64,000 bases of DNA, taken from NCBI GenBank assembly GCA_025594325.1, contig JANHCV010000006.1, positions 1 through 64,000 of the forward strand, in the 5' to 3' direction. Every line of letters starts with the position of its first letter. Positions within the stretch are counted from its first letter, which is position 1. Shown here one piece after another: positions 33,840 to 43,332 of this stretch. A program made the translations under genes and the position numbers. The DNA is from Blastocladiella emersonii ATCC 22665. Its lineage: Eukaryota > Blastocladiomycota > Blastocladiomycetes > Blastocladiales > Blastocladiaceae. The notes beneath the pieces were generated by a model. It saw only the letters and a list, made by a program, of their open reading frames with translations, was not told where the DNA came from and did not search any database.

Positions 33840-34136
33840 TTGCAGGCACACGTCGGTGGCGACCCGGTCGTTGCGCGACCGGCCCGTGTACAGCTCGCCG
33901 GCGACGGTGACAGCGCAAGGCGGCACGTGAAGGTGCTTGTCCGTGTGCAGGTCGATGGAGTAGATGCCGGCGACCCACTTGGCGGGCCAGCGACAAGCTC
34001 CGAGACGAGCCTCGCGCACTCGACGGCCGTCAGCAGGACCGTGCGGGCCAGTGCGAGCGCCGCTGCCTTGGGCCCGCCCGGGCGACTGAGAGCAGCCGCT
34101 GGACGAGGGCCGTGTCGTTGCGGCGAGGGCATGCAC
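33840..34136 (-). pseudogene. Argininosuccinate lyase (ARG4-type) remnant
   Basis: On the minus strand the frame reads AGELYTGRSRNDRVATDVCL just before the inverted-repeat edge. This matches the strongly conserved argininosuccinate lyase motif (A-G-K-L-H-T-G-R-S-R-N-D-Q-V-A-T-D). Upstream, a helix in another frame (RTVLLTAVECARLVSEL) fits the preceding part of the enzyme, so at least one frameshift or deletion is present. The catalytic core after this motif is missing because the repeat arm starts there. The full enzyme makes arginine and fumarate from argininosuccinate; this piece cannot. Confidence 0.7.
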
Positions 34137-34545
34137 CAGCGACGGGTCCGCGGGGCCCGTCGACAGGGTGCGGCCCGTGCAGCGAGTGCTGGGATTGACA
34201 AGGGCAAGGTCAAGTTTGCTAGTGGTGATTCATGACTGATACATTGCCTGTTTGCGTTCGTGAAGAGAGAGAGAGTGCGCGGCGACCTCGGGCGACGAGC
34301 AGGGCGACGAGAAGAAGCGCGACCACACCGCGATAAGCGGTATCTCCCCGTGACAGCTGCAGCATCTCGGTCAATCACCGTGCGCACCGCGATCAACATG
34401 CAGCCGACGCGTCGACCGACCACCGACCACCGACCAAATCGACGAGACGACATGTTCATGAGAAAATCGTCCATCCATCATCCAAAATGAGAAACATGAG
34501 AGAGCGGGGAGGGAAATATACAAATCGTGTGTGTGCGCGACCTCC
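34137..34545. other. Intergenic region downstream of subtilisin
   Basis: About 410 bp holding the upstream edge of the lyase remnant and the presumed 3' UTR of the subtilisin gene. A GA-rich run lies at 34261-34275. No gene is seen. Confidence 0.4.
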
Positions 34546-36168
34546 TTAGAACAGGTCCGTGACGCGGACGCGGACGCGGTCGGCGACCTTGCGGATCCAG
34601 ACGACGGCCGCGTGCGTCTCCTCGATGGCGCGCAGCACGTCCTCCTCGTCGTCGCCGTCGTCACCGTCGTCGTCGCCGTCCGAGGGCGGCTGCGGCACGG
34701 GCTCGGGCTTGTCCTCCTCGGCCTTGACGTCGGTGAAGAGCAGCAGGTTGGGCGACTTGCCCGCGTCGCCGCCGTTGTCGCCGCCCGGGGGCCACGGGAA
34801 CGGCCACTTGGGCTGCTTGTTGCCGCCCTTGCCGGGCTTGGGCAGGCCCGTGATCACGTCCTTGGTCGCGAGCTTGAGCAGGCGCGCCTTGAGCTCCATG
34901 GGCGCCACGGGCTCCTCGTTCTCGGCGGCCAGGACCGCGAGCGTGCCGGCGACGTGCGGCGAGGCCATGGACGTGCCCGAGATGGTGTTGGTGGCCACGT
35001 CGGACCCGATCCACGTGCTGAGGATGTCCTTGCCGGGCGCGAAGATGTCGACGCACTTGCCGTAGTTGGAGAAGTAGGCGCGCTTGTCGTCGAGCGCCGT
35101 CGCGCCGACCGTCACGGGCTTCTCGGCAGCGGCCGGGGACGAGTCACAGGCGTTCCCGTTCTCATTGCCCGCCGCCACGCTGAAGTGGATGCCCGAGTCG
35201 ACGGCCGCGTTGACCACCCGGTCTAGCAGCGCGGATTTTCCGCCGCCGAGGCTCATGTTGGCTGCTGACTTGGCATTCTTGTCCTTCTTGGTGCGGCGCT
35301 TGTGGTCCTGCACCGCCCACTCGACGCCCTTGACCACGTCCGACATGGAGCCCGACCCGTTGCTCGAGAGCACCTTGACGGCCACGGGGTGCGCCTTCTT
35401 GGCCACGCCGAACCGCTTGCCGGCGATGGTGCCCGCGCAGTGGGTGCCGTGGCCGTTGCCGTCGAGGTCCTCGTCGTTTTCGGGGATCGTGGCGCCCCAG
35501 CGGGCGCGGCCCTCGAAGTCGCGGTGCGCGATGTTGATGCCCGTGTCGATCACGTACACGGACACGTTGGCGCCCGCCGTCGTCGGGTACGGGTACTCCT
35601 TGTAGTGCGCCGCCGTCGGGCGCTTGCGGTGCGCGATGCGCGACAGGCCCCACGGCGCGTCCTTCTGCAGCACGTAGTCGGTGTGCGACGCGACGCCGCG
35701 CGAGTGCTCGGTGATGGACACGACCTGGTCCTGCTCGATGTAGGCGACCTGGAGGAAGGGGAGCGAGGGATTCGGTGAGTTGGGTTGGTCGAGAGGAGGA
35801 GCGAGCACAGCGACGAGCGAAGAGAAACGTACGTGCTTGGCGCGGCGGATGGCGCCAATCACCTCGTCGTCAAACTTGCCGGCATACCCCTTGACGCCGG
35901 GCAGGTCGTAGACGTGCTTGATGCGGTTGGCCGACACGTCGTTGACCGAGGCGCGGACCGCGGGCGAGGCCAGGAACGACGTGAGCCAGTTGGTGTGCTC
36001 GGCGAGCGCCGCGTCCGACTCGTCGCGCAGGACGACCATGTAGTGGCCGGGGATCGTCTTGGCGTTCTGCGCCGACAGCAGCGGCGACTCGTTGGCGAGC
36101 GGCGTCGCCGACGCCAGCGTCGCGGCCAGGACCGCAACGAGGGCGGTGCCGAGCGCGGAGCGGATCAT
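34546..36168 (-). CDS. Cerevisin-type subtilisin-like serine protease (S8)
   Basis: Exons 35833-36168 and 34546-35748 give 512 aa. The 84 nt intron is a multiple of three without a stop, so an unspliced 540-aa reading is also open, but GTACGT and CTCCAG borders sit inside the propeptide. Order: signal peptide (1-~21), I9 propeptide (~40-125, beginning HYMVVLRDE), and peptidase S8 domain with catalytic Asp180 (VIDTG), His212 (GHGTHCAGT), oxyanion Asn307 (AAGNENG) and Ser372 (GTSMASP). After ~residue 430 comes a Pro/Gly/Trp-rich linker and a very acidic Asp/Glu stretch before a short basic end. It is secreted or vacuolar; no GPI or membrane tail is seen. Two free-standing I9 inhibitors occur at 17-18 kb. 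Confidence 0.95.
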   Translation of the reverse strand: MIRSALGTALVAVLAATLASATPLANESPLLSAQNAKTIPGHYMVVLRDESDAALAEHTNWLTSFLASPAVRASVNDVSANRIKHVYDLPGVKGYAGKFDDEVIGAIRRAKHVRFSSLVAVLAPPLDQPNSPNPSLPFLQVAYIEQDQVVSITEHSRGVASHTDYVLQKDAPWGLSRIAHRKRPTAAHYKEYPYPTTAGANVSVYVIDTGINIAHRDFEGRARWGATIPENDEDLDGNGHGTHCAGTIAGKRFGVAKKAHPVAVKVLSSNGSGSMSDVVKGVEWAVQDHKRRTKKDKNAKSAANMSLGGGKSALLDRVVNAAVDSGIHFSVAAGNENGNACDSSPAAAEKPVTVGATALDDKRAYFSNYGKCVDIFAPGKDILSTWIGSDVATNTISGTSMASPHVAGTLAVLAAENEEPVAPMELKARLLKLATKDVITGLPKPGKGGNKQPKWPFPWPPGGDNGGDAGKSPNLLLFTDVKAEEDKPEPVPQPPSDGDDDGDDGDDEEDVLRAIEETHAAVVWIRKVADRVRVRVTDLF

Positions 36169-36750
36169 GGTGGTCGGTGTCGTTGCGTGTGAGTGCAGGG
36201 GGTGGTGTGCGGTGGAATGTACAGGTGTGCTTGGTGGTGGGTGGGTGTGGACAGGTGTGGATGGATGGATGGGTGGAGTGGAAGCAAGGGCCGGTCAACG
36301 GAGCAGTGTCCTCGCCAGGAGGGACAGTGGTCGGTTGGAGCGCGGCGGGAGGGGGAGAGGGGTTGCTGGAGAGCGGAGAGCGAGGGCCGGTGCGGGGGGA
36401 CGGGCCGCTCTTTATACGGGCGGGCGCGGCTAGCGGGGCGGGTCGACTCGACGGGCGGAAGGGCGGCGGGTCAGGCTCAGGTGACGGCTGACGTGAGGGC
36501 GGGCGAGTGGTGAGAACGCGGTGCTGCGCGCAGCAGCGCGACGCGTCGGGCAGCTGACCGCCCCAGCCACCCGCCCGCGGCGTGACGGGCGTGACGCGTG
36601 GCGCGAGACGCGTCACGAATTCGGAATTCGGCGGCCACGCGACGTGCGCCAGCCCTTCCATTCCGCCCCCGCTTGCCCTTCTCAGCGTGGCGATTAATTT
36701 TGCGGAACGGGTATATTGGCGGTAAAGGGTAGAGATGGTGGTGGTGGGGG
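36169..36750. promoter_or_regulatory. Upstream region of subtilisin
   Basis: 582 bp from the subtilisin start to the stop of the next minus-strand gene. It contains the promoter module above and a leader rich in C/A on the minus strand (36190-36300). No other gene. Confidence 0.5.
36392..36417 (-). promoter_or_regulatory. TATA box plus C-run promoter module (subtilisin)
   Basis: On the minus strand GTATAAAGAGCGGC is followed after two bases by GTCCCCCCGC. The TATA box at 36411-36416 is 243 bp upstream of the ATG. Nearly the same module precedes the Ala/Ser-rich gene. Confidence 0.75.
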
Positions 36751-38160
36751 TCACGTCCGCGGCCCGCTGCCGGCGCGCTTGCCTCGCGACCACGACCCGG
36801 ACCCCGACCCCGACGTCGTGTTCGCGGCAGGCGGCTGCGGGGCCGCGGCGTACTTCTTGCACCGCTGCAGGACGAGGAACCCGACGACGGCGACGAGCGC
36901 GTAGTGGCGCTCGCACTGGTCCTCGTCCTCGCTGCCGACGATGGCGAGCCCGAGCAGCGGCTCCATGCCGGCCGCCGCGACGAGCTGGACCACCTCGAGC
37001 GTGCGCCCGGCGGCTTCGACGACGCGCGCGTAGTGGTCGAGCAGCCCACCGACCACGGCCTCGCCGTCGTCCCCGCCCCCCGCGGCGACACGCGCGCCGG
37101 GCGAGAAGACGGCCTCGACGCGCCGCTTGAGCTCGCCGTACGACGACGACGACAGCCGCGCGAGCCCCGCTATGTCCATGACCCCATGGTCCAGGAACAC
37201 CTGCAGCATGCGGTTCGCCGCCGTCCGCGACATGGCGTACCGCCCCGCGGGCCGCGGGACATGGGCGGGGACTGCGCGCGCGTGTACCACAATCTCCTCG
37301 AACGTCGGCGGCGGGTCCGCTTTCACCACGACCGGGTGCGCTGTTGCTGCCGCGGGTGTTGTTGAGCCGTCTTCTTGCTCGTCGCCGCCGTGGTCCCGTT
37401 CCCGCCCGCGCCCGCGGTCCCGCTCGCGCTCGCGGCGAAGCGACCGGCTGCGCATCAGGCTGGAGAAGAGCGACCCGGACGCCGAGCTGCTGGCCGCTAC
37501 GCTGAGCCGCTTGACGGGCGGGCGCGGGCCGAGCCCCGTGGAGCTGAACGACGACGACGACGGGTCGCTGCTGGCGTTGGTCGGGCTCGATACCGTGTTG
37601 ACGGGCGCCGACGTGGTGCGCGTCCCCGCGACGGCGCGGCCGGGCGACAGCGGGACGGCCACGGCGGACCGCGGCACCGTGCTCGACTCGCCCGTGATCA
37701 CGCCCGGGAGTTGCTTGGCCGGCGGGCCCGACGCGCGCGGCACCGTGCTCGCAGTGGTCGCGGCGGCGGGGCGGTGGTGCTGCGCGGGCGCGTACGACTT
37801 GCGCGGGGACGCGGGCCGGGTGCTCGGCGGCGCTTCGGGGTCTTGGTCCGGCTGCTCGGGCACCTCCTCGATGCTGAGGTCCTTGAGCTTGTGCTCGGCC
37901 AGCGAGCCCGCCGTCGCAAACACCGTCGACGACGTGTACGACGACGACGCGCCGTCGCCGCCGGCGTGCGGGTGCACGCGCGCCGCCGACCCGCCCACGG
38001 ACAGCGTGTCGTGTGCGATAGACCCGCCGCCGCCGGCCCGCGGCTGCGTGTTGCTGGCAGTGGTGCCGCCCGGCGCGAGCATCTCCCCCTCGCCGCGCGC
38101 CAGCGTCGTCGGCCGGTCGACGGTCGGCGGCGAGTAGAAGGTGTGCCGGTTGACTTGCAT
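36751..38160 (-). CDS. Ser/Pro-rich protein with C-terminal membrane segment
   Basis: A single exon encodes 469 aa from the Met at 38160; the frame stays open upstream to a Met at 38412, but that extension is Arg-rich and less protein-like. The first ~260 residues are disordered, Ser/Thr/Pro-rich, with a basic R/E-rich patch (RRERERDRGRGRERD). A compact helical region follows (about 290-400), including TFEEIVVHARAVPAHV and LLDHYARVVEAAGRTLEVVQLV. One hydrophobic segment lies near the C-terminus (HYALVAVVGFLVLQRCKK), followed by a short basic Gly/Ser tail. This fits a tail-anchored type of protein. I do not recognise the family. Confidence 0.6.
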   Translation of the reverse strand: MQVNRHTFYSPPTVDRPTTLARGEGEMLAPGGTTASNTQPRAGGGGSIAHDTLSVGGSAARVHPHAGGDGASSSYTSSTVFATAGSLAEHKLKDLSIEEVPEQPDQDPEAPPSTRPASPRKSYAPAQHHRPAAATTASTVPRASGPPAKQLPGVITGESSTVPRSAVAVPLSPGRAVAGTRTTSAPVNTVSSPTNASSDPSSSSFSSTGLGPRPPVKRLSVAASSSASGSLFSSLMRSRSLRRERERDRGRGRERDHGGDEQEDGSTTPAAATAHPVVVKADPPPTFEEIVVHARAVPAHVPRPAGRYAMSRTAANRMLQVFLDHGVMDIAGLARLSSSSYGELKRRVEAVFSPGARVAAGGGDDGEAVVGGLLDHYARVVEAAGRTLEVVQLVAAAGMEPLLGLAIVGSEDEDQCERHYALVAVVGFLVLQRCKKYAAAPQPPAANTTSGSGSGSWSRGKRAGSGPRT

Positions 38161-38945
38161 GGGATTAGCGTGTGTCTGCGAGTAGACGCAGTCTGGGGAG
38201 AGCGAGAGCGGGGATGCTTGCGTGTATTTCTCGAGGCGGCCGAACGATCCGTGTTGGGAGACGTTTCCGCGTGCGCACACTTGGCGAGGCGGGGGCGGCG
38301 AGCGAGGCCATCGGGTCCACCCGACTGCTGAGCCACCCCGCGACTGAGCCACGCGCACTCGCTGCGAACATGGGCGCCGCCACGCGCTTTCACTCGACCG
38401 CGTCCTCGACACGGCCGACGCCGACGCTGGCGGAAAAGCGTGCGAGCTTACCCTCGCGTCCAGGTTGGCGAGGTGATCGCGGGCATCGCGAAGCGCGCGC
38501 GTCTCCCCGCACGCGTGTCCGCACCGCCGTGTTGACCGCCCCCACTCCTCTCCTCCTCACCCTCTCCGTGACGGATTCGCCGTCCCTGTCGCCGTCCCTG
38601 AACCTCGCCATGTAACCTGATGCAACACGCGCTGTTTATCCAGTCCAGTCCGCGGATGCGGTAGCGTGGGCGGGAGCGCGGGATCAGTCATCCTGAGTCA
38701 CCGCGCTTCGCCCCACGCCTTCCTGCCGCGGGCCCAAGCTCGGCCCTCGTTCATGCACGTCCTGCATCGTGCACCGCGTGGCGCCGCTGCTGCGGTCCGT
38801 CGGGCCCGTCCGCGGAACCGGGTTGAGCGATTTCGACTTCAGGGACGGCGGCGACGAGGGGGATCCGCGAGGCTATTTAACGGCGGCGCGTCCGCTCGGC
38901 TCGTCCCTGAACCCTGAACGTAGACCGACTCTATAGACTGCTACC
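38161..38945. promoter_or_regulatory. Divergent promoter region before tyrosinase
   Basis: 785 bp between diverging starts. A TATA-like TATTTAA lies at 38874-38880, about 70 bp before the tyrosinase ATG. The rest holds no supported gene. Confidence 0.5.
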
Positions 38946-40413
38946 ATGCCCCGCCGCACCCGCGCCTCGCGCCTGCTCCTCCTCGCCGTCCTTGCCATCC
39001 TCGCCGCGACCGCGGCCGCGCAAAAGTGCCCGACGCGCGTGCGCAAGGAGGTGCGCGACCTGTCGTTGACCGAGCTGGATGCGCTCAAGAAGGGCTTCTG
39101 GGAGCTCAACCGGCGCGGCGTCATGGCCAAGTTCACGCGGCTGCACGTCGAGCACAAGGAGAAGGGCCACTTCAACCCGTCGTTCCTGCCCTTCCACCGC
39201 GCCATGCTCAAGCACTTTGAGGACGAGCTGCTCGCCGTTGCGCCGGGGCTGAGCGGGCTGCCGTACTGGGACTCGACGTACGACGCCAAGGACCCGGCCA
39301 AGTCGGCGGTCCTCGCGCCCGACTTCTTTGGGTCCGCCAAGAAGGGGTGTATCGCTGACGGGCCGTTCGGTACGCTTACCCTCTCGCGCGCTCCATGGAC
39401 CGCTCACTAACCTCCCGCTCGCCTCGTAGTCGGCCTCAAGCGCGAGGACGGGACCTGCGTGCGGCGCGACCTGGTCCCCGGCCCGTGGAACCTCGACCAG
39501 TCCATGATCGTGTCGCTGCTGCGCCTGTACCCCGACAACTTTGACCGCTTCGCCTACTACCTCGAGCGCGGGCCCCACTTTGTCGTGCACTCCAACATTG
39601 GCGGTGGTGCGTTCGGGCGCGGTTGTTGCTGATTGACGGCGCGAAGACTGACATCGCGGCCGATCTCTGACTAGACATGTACACGCTGGTCGACTCGCCC
39701 AATGACCCGTACGTTCTCCTTCGACTCAAGACCCACTCGAACCACGTCGCTAACCCCTCGCCTCCCGTAGAATCTTCATCCTGCACCACTGCAGCATCGA
39801 CCGGTGGTGGGCCATGTTCCAGGGCACGTCCGCCAAAGCCGCGACGTCGTACGGCGGCGAAGCCAACGGGCGGACCTACGTCCCCTCGGACGCGATCATG
39901 GACTTCACCGTCTCGGACCTGTTCGACTACCGCGGCAGCTCGCGCTTATGCTACACATTCCAGGACCCACGCTTCCCGCGGGACGGGATCGCGTCGCGCA
40001 AGCCCGGCACAACCAACGCGACCGCGACCAACCTGACCAACACGGCAGTCCCGGACTTCAAGCCGCTGTCGGACGCGTTCCTCGCCGGGTTCGGCGTCAA
40101 GCCCGACCAGATGGTCGTCGCCAACCGCATGTTCGTCGCCGTGACCCGCGCGCTGCAACAGGTCCAGAAGGACGGGAAGCCGCTGCCCACGTTCGACGAC
40201 CTCCGCAACCTGACCGCGCTCGCCGAGTTCGAGGCCCAGCTGCGCAAGTCCACGGGCGACGGCGGGTCCGGGACGAGCGGCGCGCCGACGGCCGTCACGG
40301 CGCCGGGGACCACCATCAAGGCCGATGCCGCCGCGAGTATGGCGGCGGTCGTGTCGTCGGGGCTGGTGGGCGTGGCGGCAGTGCTCGTTGCGGGCATGGC
40401 CGTGTTGATGTGA
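38946..40413 (+). CDS. Secreted tyrosinase with GPI-type C-terminus
   Basis: Exons 38946-39369, 39430-39606, 39675-39708 (34 nt) and 39771-40413 give 425 aa. It is a type-3 copper oxidase that hydroxylates monophenols and oxidises diphenols to quinones, as in melanin formation. The signal peptide spans about 1-25. The CuA region has His67, His70, His75 and His84 around LHVEHKEKGHF and LPFHRAML. The CuB region is reconstituted across three exons: PHFVVHSNIGG, DMYTLVDSPNDP, then IFILHHCSIDRWW, with the classic H...H and HH ligands. The C-terminus is Thr/Ala-rich followed by a hydrophobic tail ending at Met, typical of a GPI-attachment signal. The next gene starts only 76 bp downstream. Confidence 0.93.
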
Positions 40414-40489
40414 AATAGACTGCGGGTGTGGCGCAACGCGTCCTCCCTTCTCCTCTCCACGCGTCCTCTCTTACACCACCCTGAATACC

Positions 40490-41596
40490 ATGGACTCGAA
40501 TGAAACACTCAACACTTGTCGCACTCCGTCGCCCACAAAACCGCCTACTGCGCTCGCGGTCGCCGTCGACTCGGTCGCGAGCGTGACGGACCGCGTCCTG
40601 CACCAGACCCACCAGCCGTCAACAACGGGCACCTGGACCGCGAAACAGCTCGAGTCGGTGCTTCAGCGCCGGTTCGGCGCCGAGCGGTACGCGCAGCAGA
40701 TGCGGTTTGCGGACCCGACGCCGCGGTACAAGGTGGTCGTGGTGGGCGACCCCGCCGCGGGCAAGTCGTGCTTGATACGCCGGTACTGCGAGCGGAGGGT
40801 ACGTGCCGTGGTGCGAGGGTGGGAAGTGGGCGGGGGCTGATGACATGAAGTAGTTTACGGCGAGCTACATCTCGACTATCGGGATCGACTACGGCCTGCG
40901 CGTCGTGGACCTCGCGCCCGGTCGGCAGAGTATGCGCTCCTCTCTCCTGTCGACTCTCAACCCTCGCTAACGCGCGCCTTGCCCAGTCAAGATCAACTTC
41001 TGGGACATGGCGGGCGACCGCGCGTACGCGCTGATCCGGTCCGAGTTCTACGGCGACGACACGCACGGGGTCCGTCCTCTCACTCCTTCTGTGCCTCCCG
41101 CCACTCACTCACATCCGTCCGACAGATCATGCTCGCCTTCGACGTCTCGGTACGCGCGAGCTTCGCGGGGCTCGACGCGTGGCTCAAGGAGCTGCGGCAC
41201 CACGCGCGCGCGAGGTGGGACGCGCTGCACGTCGTGCTGGTTGGGACCAAGGTGCGGCGCGGCCCGCTTTACCTGTCTAGGGCAGCGACGCTGACCTCGG
41301 GCGACGCGTGTAGACGGACCTCCCATCGCGCGCCGTCGCGCCCGAGGAGGCACAGGCTTGGGCGGCCAAGCACGGGTTGACGTACGGCCGCGTCCTGGTT
41401 TGCGCTACCGCGGTGAGGAAGGACGACGAGCTGACGCGAGCGGGTGCGCGACGCGTCTAGGTACATCGAGTGCTCGGCGCAGTCCGGGCACAACGTCGAC
41501 GACGCGTTCAACGGGCTGTTCTCGCGCATCGATGCGGCGGCGACGGCGGGCACGGCATCACGGTCAACGGGGGCGGCAGCGGCCACGGTCGAGTGA
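40490..41596 (+). CDS. RJL (DNAJC27/RBJ)-type small GTPase without J domain
   Basis: Six exons (40490-40798, 40854-40929, 40987-41069, 41126-41251, 41314-41381, 41461-41596) give 265 aa with phases closed. A ~75-residue N-terminal extension precedes the G domain. Motifs: P-loop GDPAAGKSC, then RRYCERRFTASYISTIGIDYG as switch I, WDMAGD as switch II, a degenerate VGTK for NKxD, and ECSAQSG as G5. The RYCE-R-F and IGIDYG combination, and the MAG motif without the Ras Gln61 equivalent (Asp here), match the RJL family rather than Rab or Ras. No DnaJ domain and no C-terminal prenylation cysteine are present. The role in fungi is unknown. Confidence 0.8.
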
Positions 41597-41695
41597 AATC
41601 CAGCCAGTCAAAGGAGGGATTACATTCCAACGTTTTCAGCAGAGTGGGGTACGGCAGGACGGAGACGGACGGGCAGAGTGTACAGAGAAGGGGAA

Positions 41696-42295
41696 TCACG
41701 CAAGCATCTCGAGGCCCGAGTCGCGGCGGGCAAAGGCGGCGAGAACGTGCTTGGAGACGGCGGCTACCGGCGTGGTGGGCAGGGTCAGCACACGCGAACG
41801 TGCGGGGCTCCCACGCCATTGATGCGTACCAGGTGGTGCGGCAGCGGTAGTCGGCGATGGTGGGAGCGGCGGCAGGACCTCGGCGGGGTCGACTGCTGCT
41901 GCTGCTGCCTCGGACCTTGGTACCGCCGACGACGAGGATGATGATGGCGCAGTCGCAGCCGTCGACGACTTGCGGCGGTGTCGCCGCCGCTCTCCTGCAC
42001 CTGCTCCTGCCCCGCCGCTGACGGACGATCGCTTGCGCGTCCTTGTTGGCCCCGCGGCCGTTCCCGATGATGGCAGTTCGAGTCCAGCGCCCGCGGCGAG
42101 TCGCGCCGCGTCGGCGTCGTCGAGCGCACACCACATGCGCACAATGTAGATGACCGACGGGATGGATACGGCGAGCAGCGCGAGGTACTGTGGCGGCAGC
42201 GCGAGCAGCGAGGAACCCGGCGCCGGCGGGCTCAGGGCCGACGGGCCGCGCACGGTCGCGGGCGAGCCGGCGACGATGGCGCGGGCGAGCGGCAT
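41696..42295 (-). CDS. Small single-span membrane protein, unknown
   Basis: One exon encodes 199 aa from the Met at 42295; an upstream in-frame Met at 42376 is possible but adds low-complexity sequence. One strong membrane segment lies near residues 36-58 (YLALLAVSIPSVIYIVRMW). The rest is Arg/Ser/Ala/Pro-rich and probably disordered cytosolic sequence, with a basic RRRHRRK patch. No known domain. It converges with the RJL GTPase, with 99 bp between stops. Confidence 0.5.
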   Translation of the reverse strand: MPLARAIVAGSPATVRGPSALSPPAPGSSLLALPPQYLALLAVSIPSVIYIVRMWCALDDADAARLAAGAGLELPSSGTAAGPTRTRKRSSVSGGAGAGAGERRRHRRKSSTAATAPSSSSSSAVPRSEAAAAAVDPAEVLPPLPPSPTTAAAPPGTHQWRGSPARSRVLTLPTTPVAAVSKHVLAAFARRDSGLEMLA

Positions 42296-42949
42296 GGTTG
42301 TATTATGGTTGTTGGAGTGGGGAGGAGAGAGGGAGGGGAAGTGGCGGTGGGTCCCAAGACGATGGGCGCCAGTCAAGCCAACACAGCGGGGGGAGGGAGA
42401 GAGGACAAGCGAGCTTCACGCGGACGGGCGGTCTTCTTCCACTTTTCAGGGCGAGCAATTCATGGCGCCCACGCGCGTGCGCCAAGTGGGGACGGTGTGT
42501 GGGGGGAAGCAGCGGGGCGACGATGGAGGAGCGAGCGGGCGGCGGTGACGCGATGGCGACGCGCTCGCTCGGTGCTGGCAACTAAAAATTCGCCGCCGCT
42601 GCCTGAAGCGCTCGCTGTCGTCGCCCTCGGCCGCTCTCTCCCCCGCGCCGCAGTTTCAAGTCCGCCATCTCCCCAGATCCCCGAAGGCAACGACCACTGT
42701 GGCTCAGCGCCGCCGCCTTAATCGCGCGCGGGCGGCCGGGAGTGGGTGATGATCGTGTCTCGCAGCGGACGAGAGACATGGGGCCCGCGACGCGGTCACG
42801 TTCGGTCGCGCCGCGGGATTCAGTGCCGACGCACGCGCGCCCATGACGGACGGGTCGGAAATGACGCCGCGCGGCATCATCGTCGAGTCAGAGGGCGGGT
42901 GAGCAAAACAGAATCAAATACAGGGTGTACACTCGCGGGTGACGCGGTC
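42296..42949. promoter_or_regulatory. Upstream region of small membrane protein
   Basis: 654 bp between the small membrane protein start and the SmD2 stop, both minus strand. It has GA-rich tracts near 42315-42400. No gene is seen. Confidence 0.4.
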
Positions 42950-43332
42950 TCACGCCGTGTTGCGGACGACTACACGAGCACGTACGAGCGAGTCAGCCAA
43001 CCGCCCAGGTCCCAAGTAAAACGAGGCAGCGCACCGATGATGACCGAGTCTCCGCGCAGGAACATCTTGGAGATGAACCGGTCCTTGGTGACGGGCTTCT
43101 TCTTGCCCGCGGCCGACGACCCGGACTTTGGGATCTCGGTCCACACCTCCTTGACGTTCTCGAGCACCATGTTGCAGTGGCGGTCGAACGCCTTGACGCG
43201 CGCCAGCAGCTTGCGCCCGTTGCGGCAGTTGACCAGGATCTGGTTGTTGTTCTTGACCGCCGCACGCAGCACCGACAGCGGGCCCGTCTTGAACGACTGC
43301 TCCTCGGCCGCCCGGATCTCGTCGGCGCTCAT
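42950..43332 (-). CDS. SMD2: Sm protein D2 of spliceosomal snRNPs
   Basis: Exons 43035-43332 and a 20 nt terminal exon 42950-42969, separated by a 65 nt intron, give 105 aa. SmD2 is a core subunit of the heptameric ring on U1, U2, U4 and U5 snRNAs. The family-defining sequence is clear: [44 protein letters not shown], then [15 protein letters not shown], with the last exon adding VVRNTA. The start could instead be an ATG at about 43435 in a tiny 5' exon (reading M-T-K-A) joined across a GTATGT...CAAG intron, which would add a few residues; both are plausible. Confidence 0.95.
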
